From positions 1 through 44,060 of the forward strand of contig QHBZ01000126.1 in assembly GCA_003244055.1 (NCBI GenBank): a DNA stretch of 44,060 nt, in the 5' to 3' direction. The DNA is from Pseudonocardiales bacterium (GTDB lineage: Bacteria; Actinomycetota; Actinomycetes; Mycobacteriales; Pseudonocardiaceae). The notes beneath the pieces were generated by a model. That model saw nothing but the letters and a program-made list of their open reading frames with translations, was not told the DNA's origin and did no database searches. The translations under genes were made by a program, and so were the position numbers. Below, in pieces: positions 42,842-44,060 of this stretch; the first letter of the stretch is position 1; the number at the start of each line of letters is the position of its first letter.

Positions 42842-44060
42842 TGACAGCCACCCAACCCACCGCGGTCGATATCACGGCACTGACCCGGGCGCAGCGAGCC
42901 ACGCTGCCGCTCAGCGCTGACGTCGCCCAAGCCCTGGCCGAGCAGCACGGCGTCTGCATCCGGCCCCTAGCCATGCGCCGCATCGACACCACCACCGGCC
43001 GCACCGACATCGTCCCGGTGCCCTGTGGGTCCACCCGGGCAGACCAATGCCCACCGTGCGCGGATAAGGCCCGCAGGTTGCGGATGGCCCAATGCCGCCA
43101 GGGCTGGCACCTCGACGCCGAGCCCGTCACCGACCGGGCCAAGCCCAGCGAACAACACCAGGAGCTGATGGCCACCCGCGCCGATCTGGCCGCCGTCTAC
43201 ACCGAGTGCAAAGCCATCGGCGACGAGGTCACCTGTGAACAAATCGCCGAATCCGTGGCCGAACTGGACACCGAACTCCGCGCGGCAGGAGTGCGCGGAC
43301 GACTCACACCACTGGACCCACCGGCCAAGCCGGTCAAGCGTTCGACTCGGCGTCGCCAGGATGCTCCGGACCTGCCGCGGCGACCTGTCGAGCACCGCAC
43401 CCTGGGTCGGGTATTCGCCGGGCGCTACCGGCCCTCCACGTTCCTGACCCTGACCCTGGATTCCTACGGCCGCGTCGATAGCGACGGCGCTGCGGTTGAT
43501 CCGGACCTGTATGACTACCGGCGGGCGGCTCGGGACGCGATCCACTTCCCCGCGTTGCTGGATCGGTTTTGGCAAAACACCCGGCGCTGTGTCGGGTGGG
43601 AGGTGCAGTACTTCGGCACCGTCGAACCCCAAAAACGGGGCGCTCCGCACTTCCACGCCGCCATCCGAGGCGCCATCCCCCGCACCGAACTGCGGGCGAT
43701 CACGGCGGCGACGTATCACCAGGTGTGGTGGCCCGCCCATGACCGGCTCCTCTACACCGACCAGCGGCTACCGGTCTGGGACACCCGGGCCAAGGCCTTC
43801 ACCGACCCCGACACCGGCACACCACTGCCCACCTTCGACCAAGCCAGCGAAGAACTAGCCGAGCCCGCGCACGTGGTCCGGTTCGGGACCCAAGTACACG
43901 TCAAGGGCATCCTAGGCGGCACCGAAGAAGCCGGCCGCCACGTCGGCTACCTCACCAAATATTTGACGAAATCCGTAAGCCAAGCGGCCGGGCTCGGCGA
44001 ACACGCCACCGACGCCCACCGCGACCACGCCCACCGGCTCCACGCCCAACTCCGCGTCAC
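42841..44060 (+). CDS. repSA: RepSA-type rolling-circle replication initiator (5' part)
   Basis: The frame is open from ATG 42841 to the right edge (406 codons), so the 3' end is missing. Visible are a Cys cluster (CGSTRADQCPPCADKARRLR, likely zinc binding), STFLTLTLDSYG, the HUH metal motif PHFHAAI near residue 270, and YLTKYLTKS near residue 370 in the region that bears the catalytic Tyr. These fit the replication initiators of pSAM2-type elements, which nick the origin and start rolling-circle copying of the excised circle. Confidence 0.88.
   Translation, partial: MTATQPTAVDITALTRAQRATLPLSADVAQALAEQHGVCIRPLAMRRIDTTTGRTDIVPVPCGSTRADQCPPCADKARRLRMAQCRQGWHLDAEPVTDRAKPSEQHQELMATRADLAAVYTECKAIGDEVTCEQIAESVAELDTELRAAGVRGRLTPLDPPAKPVKRSTRRRQDAPDLPRRPVEHRTLGRVFAGRYRPSTFLTLTLDSYGRVDSDGAAVDPDLYDYRRAARDAIHFPALLDRFWQNTRRCVGWEVQYFGTVEPQKRGAPHFHAAIRGAIPRTELRAITAATYHQVWWPAHDRLLYTDQRLPVWDTRAKAFTDPDTGTPLPTFDQASEELAEPAHVVRFGTQVHVKGILGGTEEAGRHVGYLTKYLTKSVSQAAGLGEHATDAHRDHAHRLHAQLRV

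Overview
This window is GC-rich actinobacterial DNA, most likely from the Pseudonocardiales. Many starts are GTG or TTG, and the left half keeps the gene order known from the Mycobacterium tuberculosis ppiB-relA-apt-secFD-yajC-ruvBAC-yebC-pdxT-pdxS-pimA-patA-pgsA-HIT-thrS region. I cannot name the genus or species from sequence alone.

Layout 1-25.3 kb (conserved chromosome). Almost every gene is on the minus strand: rel, apt, a kinase-like membrane protein, secF, secD, yajC, ruvB, ruvA, ruvC, yebC, pdxT, a PHP-domain hydrolase, pdxS, a LemA-like protein, pimA, the PIM acyltransferase, the phosphatidylinositol-phosphate synthase, a HIT protein, thrS and an exported protein. The plus-strand exceptions are the end of a cyclophilin at the left edge, a VIT/CCC1-like membrane protein and a fusA2-type EF-G. 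ATGA/GTGA overlaps tie together ruvC-ruvA-ruvB, pdxS-PHP and pgsA-patA. Themes are stringent response and purine salvage, Sec export, Holliday-junction processing, vitamin B6 synthesis and phosphatidylinositol mannoside synthesis.

Layout 25.3-28.6 kb (transition). A decayed BAAT-type alpha/beta hydrolase, an intact ABC half-transporter and a stub of a tyrosine integrase precede a 3' fragment of tRNA-Val(CAC) at 28629-28670. I read that fragment as the distal attachment-site repeat of an element extending to the right.

Layout 28.7-39 kb (accessory region, patchwork of live genes and wreckage). It holds an IS3-type orfA remnant, a conserved-looking small protein, two tiny single-pass membrane peptides with strong ribosome binding sites, and a divergent HTH-PfkB kinase fusion behind a 10-bp repeat operator-like block. 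These are followed by an MFS-like fragment, a tRNA-Tyr 3' fragment, a translationally coupled pair of AT-richer membrane genes, a DUF2493/SLOG fragment, a 131-bp imperfect palindrome, and a tight three-gene operon (HTH regulator, HExxGH metallopeptidase, gamma-glutamylcyclotransferase-like protein).

Layout 39.1-44.06 kb (actinomycete integrative and conjugative element core). One plus-strand operon encodes small element proteins including two tandem AMED_5909-like proteins, an FtsK/TraSA-type DNA pump, and a RepSA-type rolling-circle initiator that runs off the right edge. Excisionase, integrase and the intact tRNA-Val are expected just beyond the window.

The best candidates for undescribed biology are the HTH-PfkB plus small-membrane-peptide locus (about 30.0-32.8 kb) and the regulator-metallopeptidase-GGCT operon (36.2-38.9 kb). 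Function in both cases is inference from domains and layout only.
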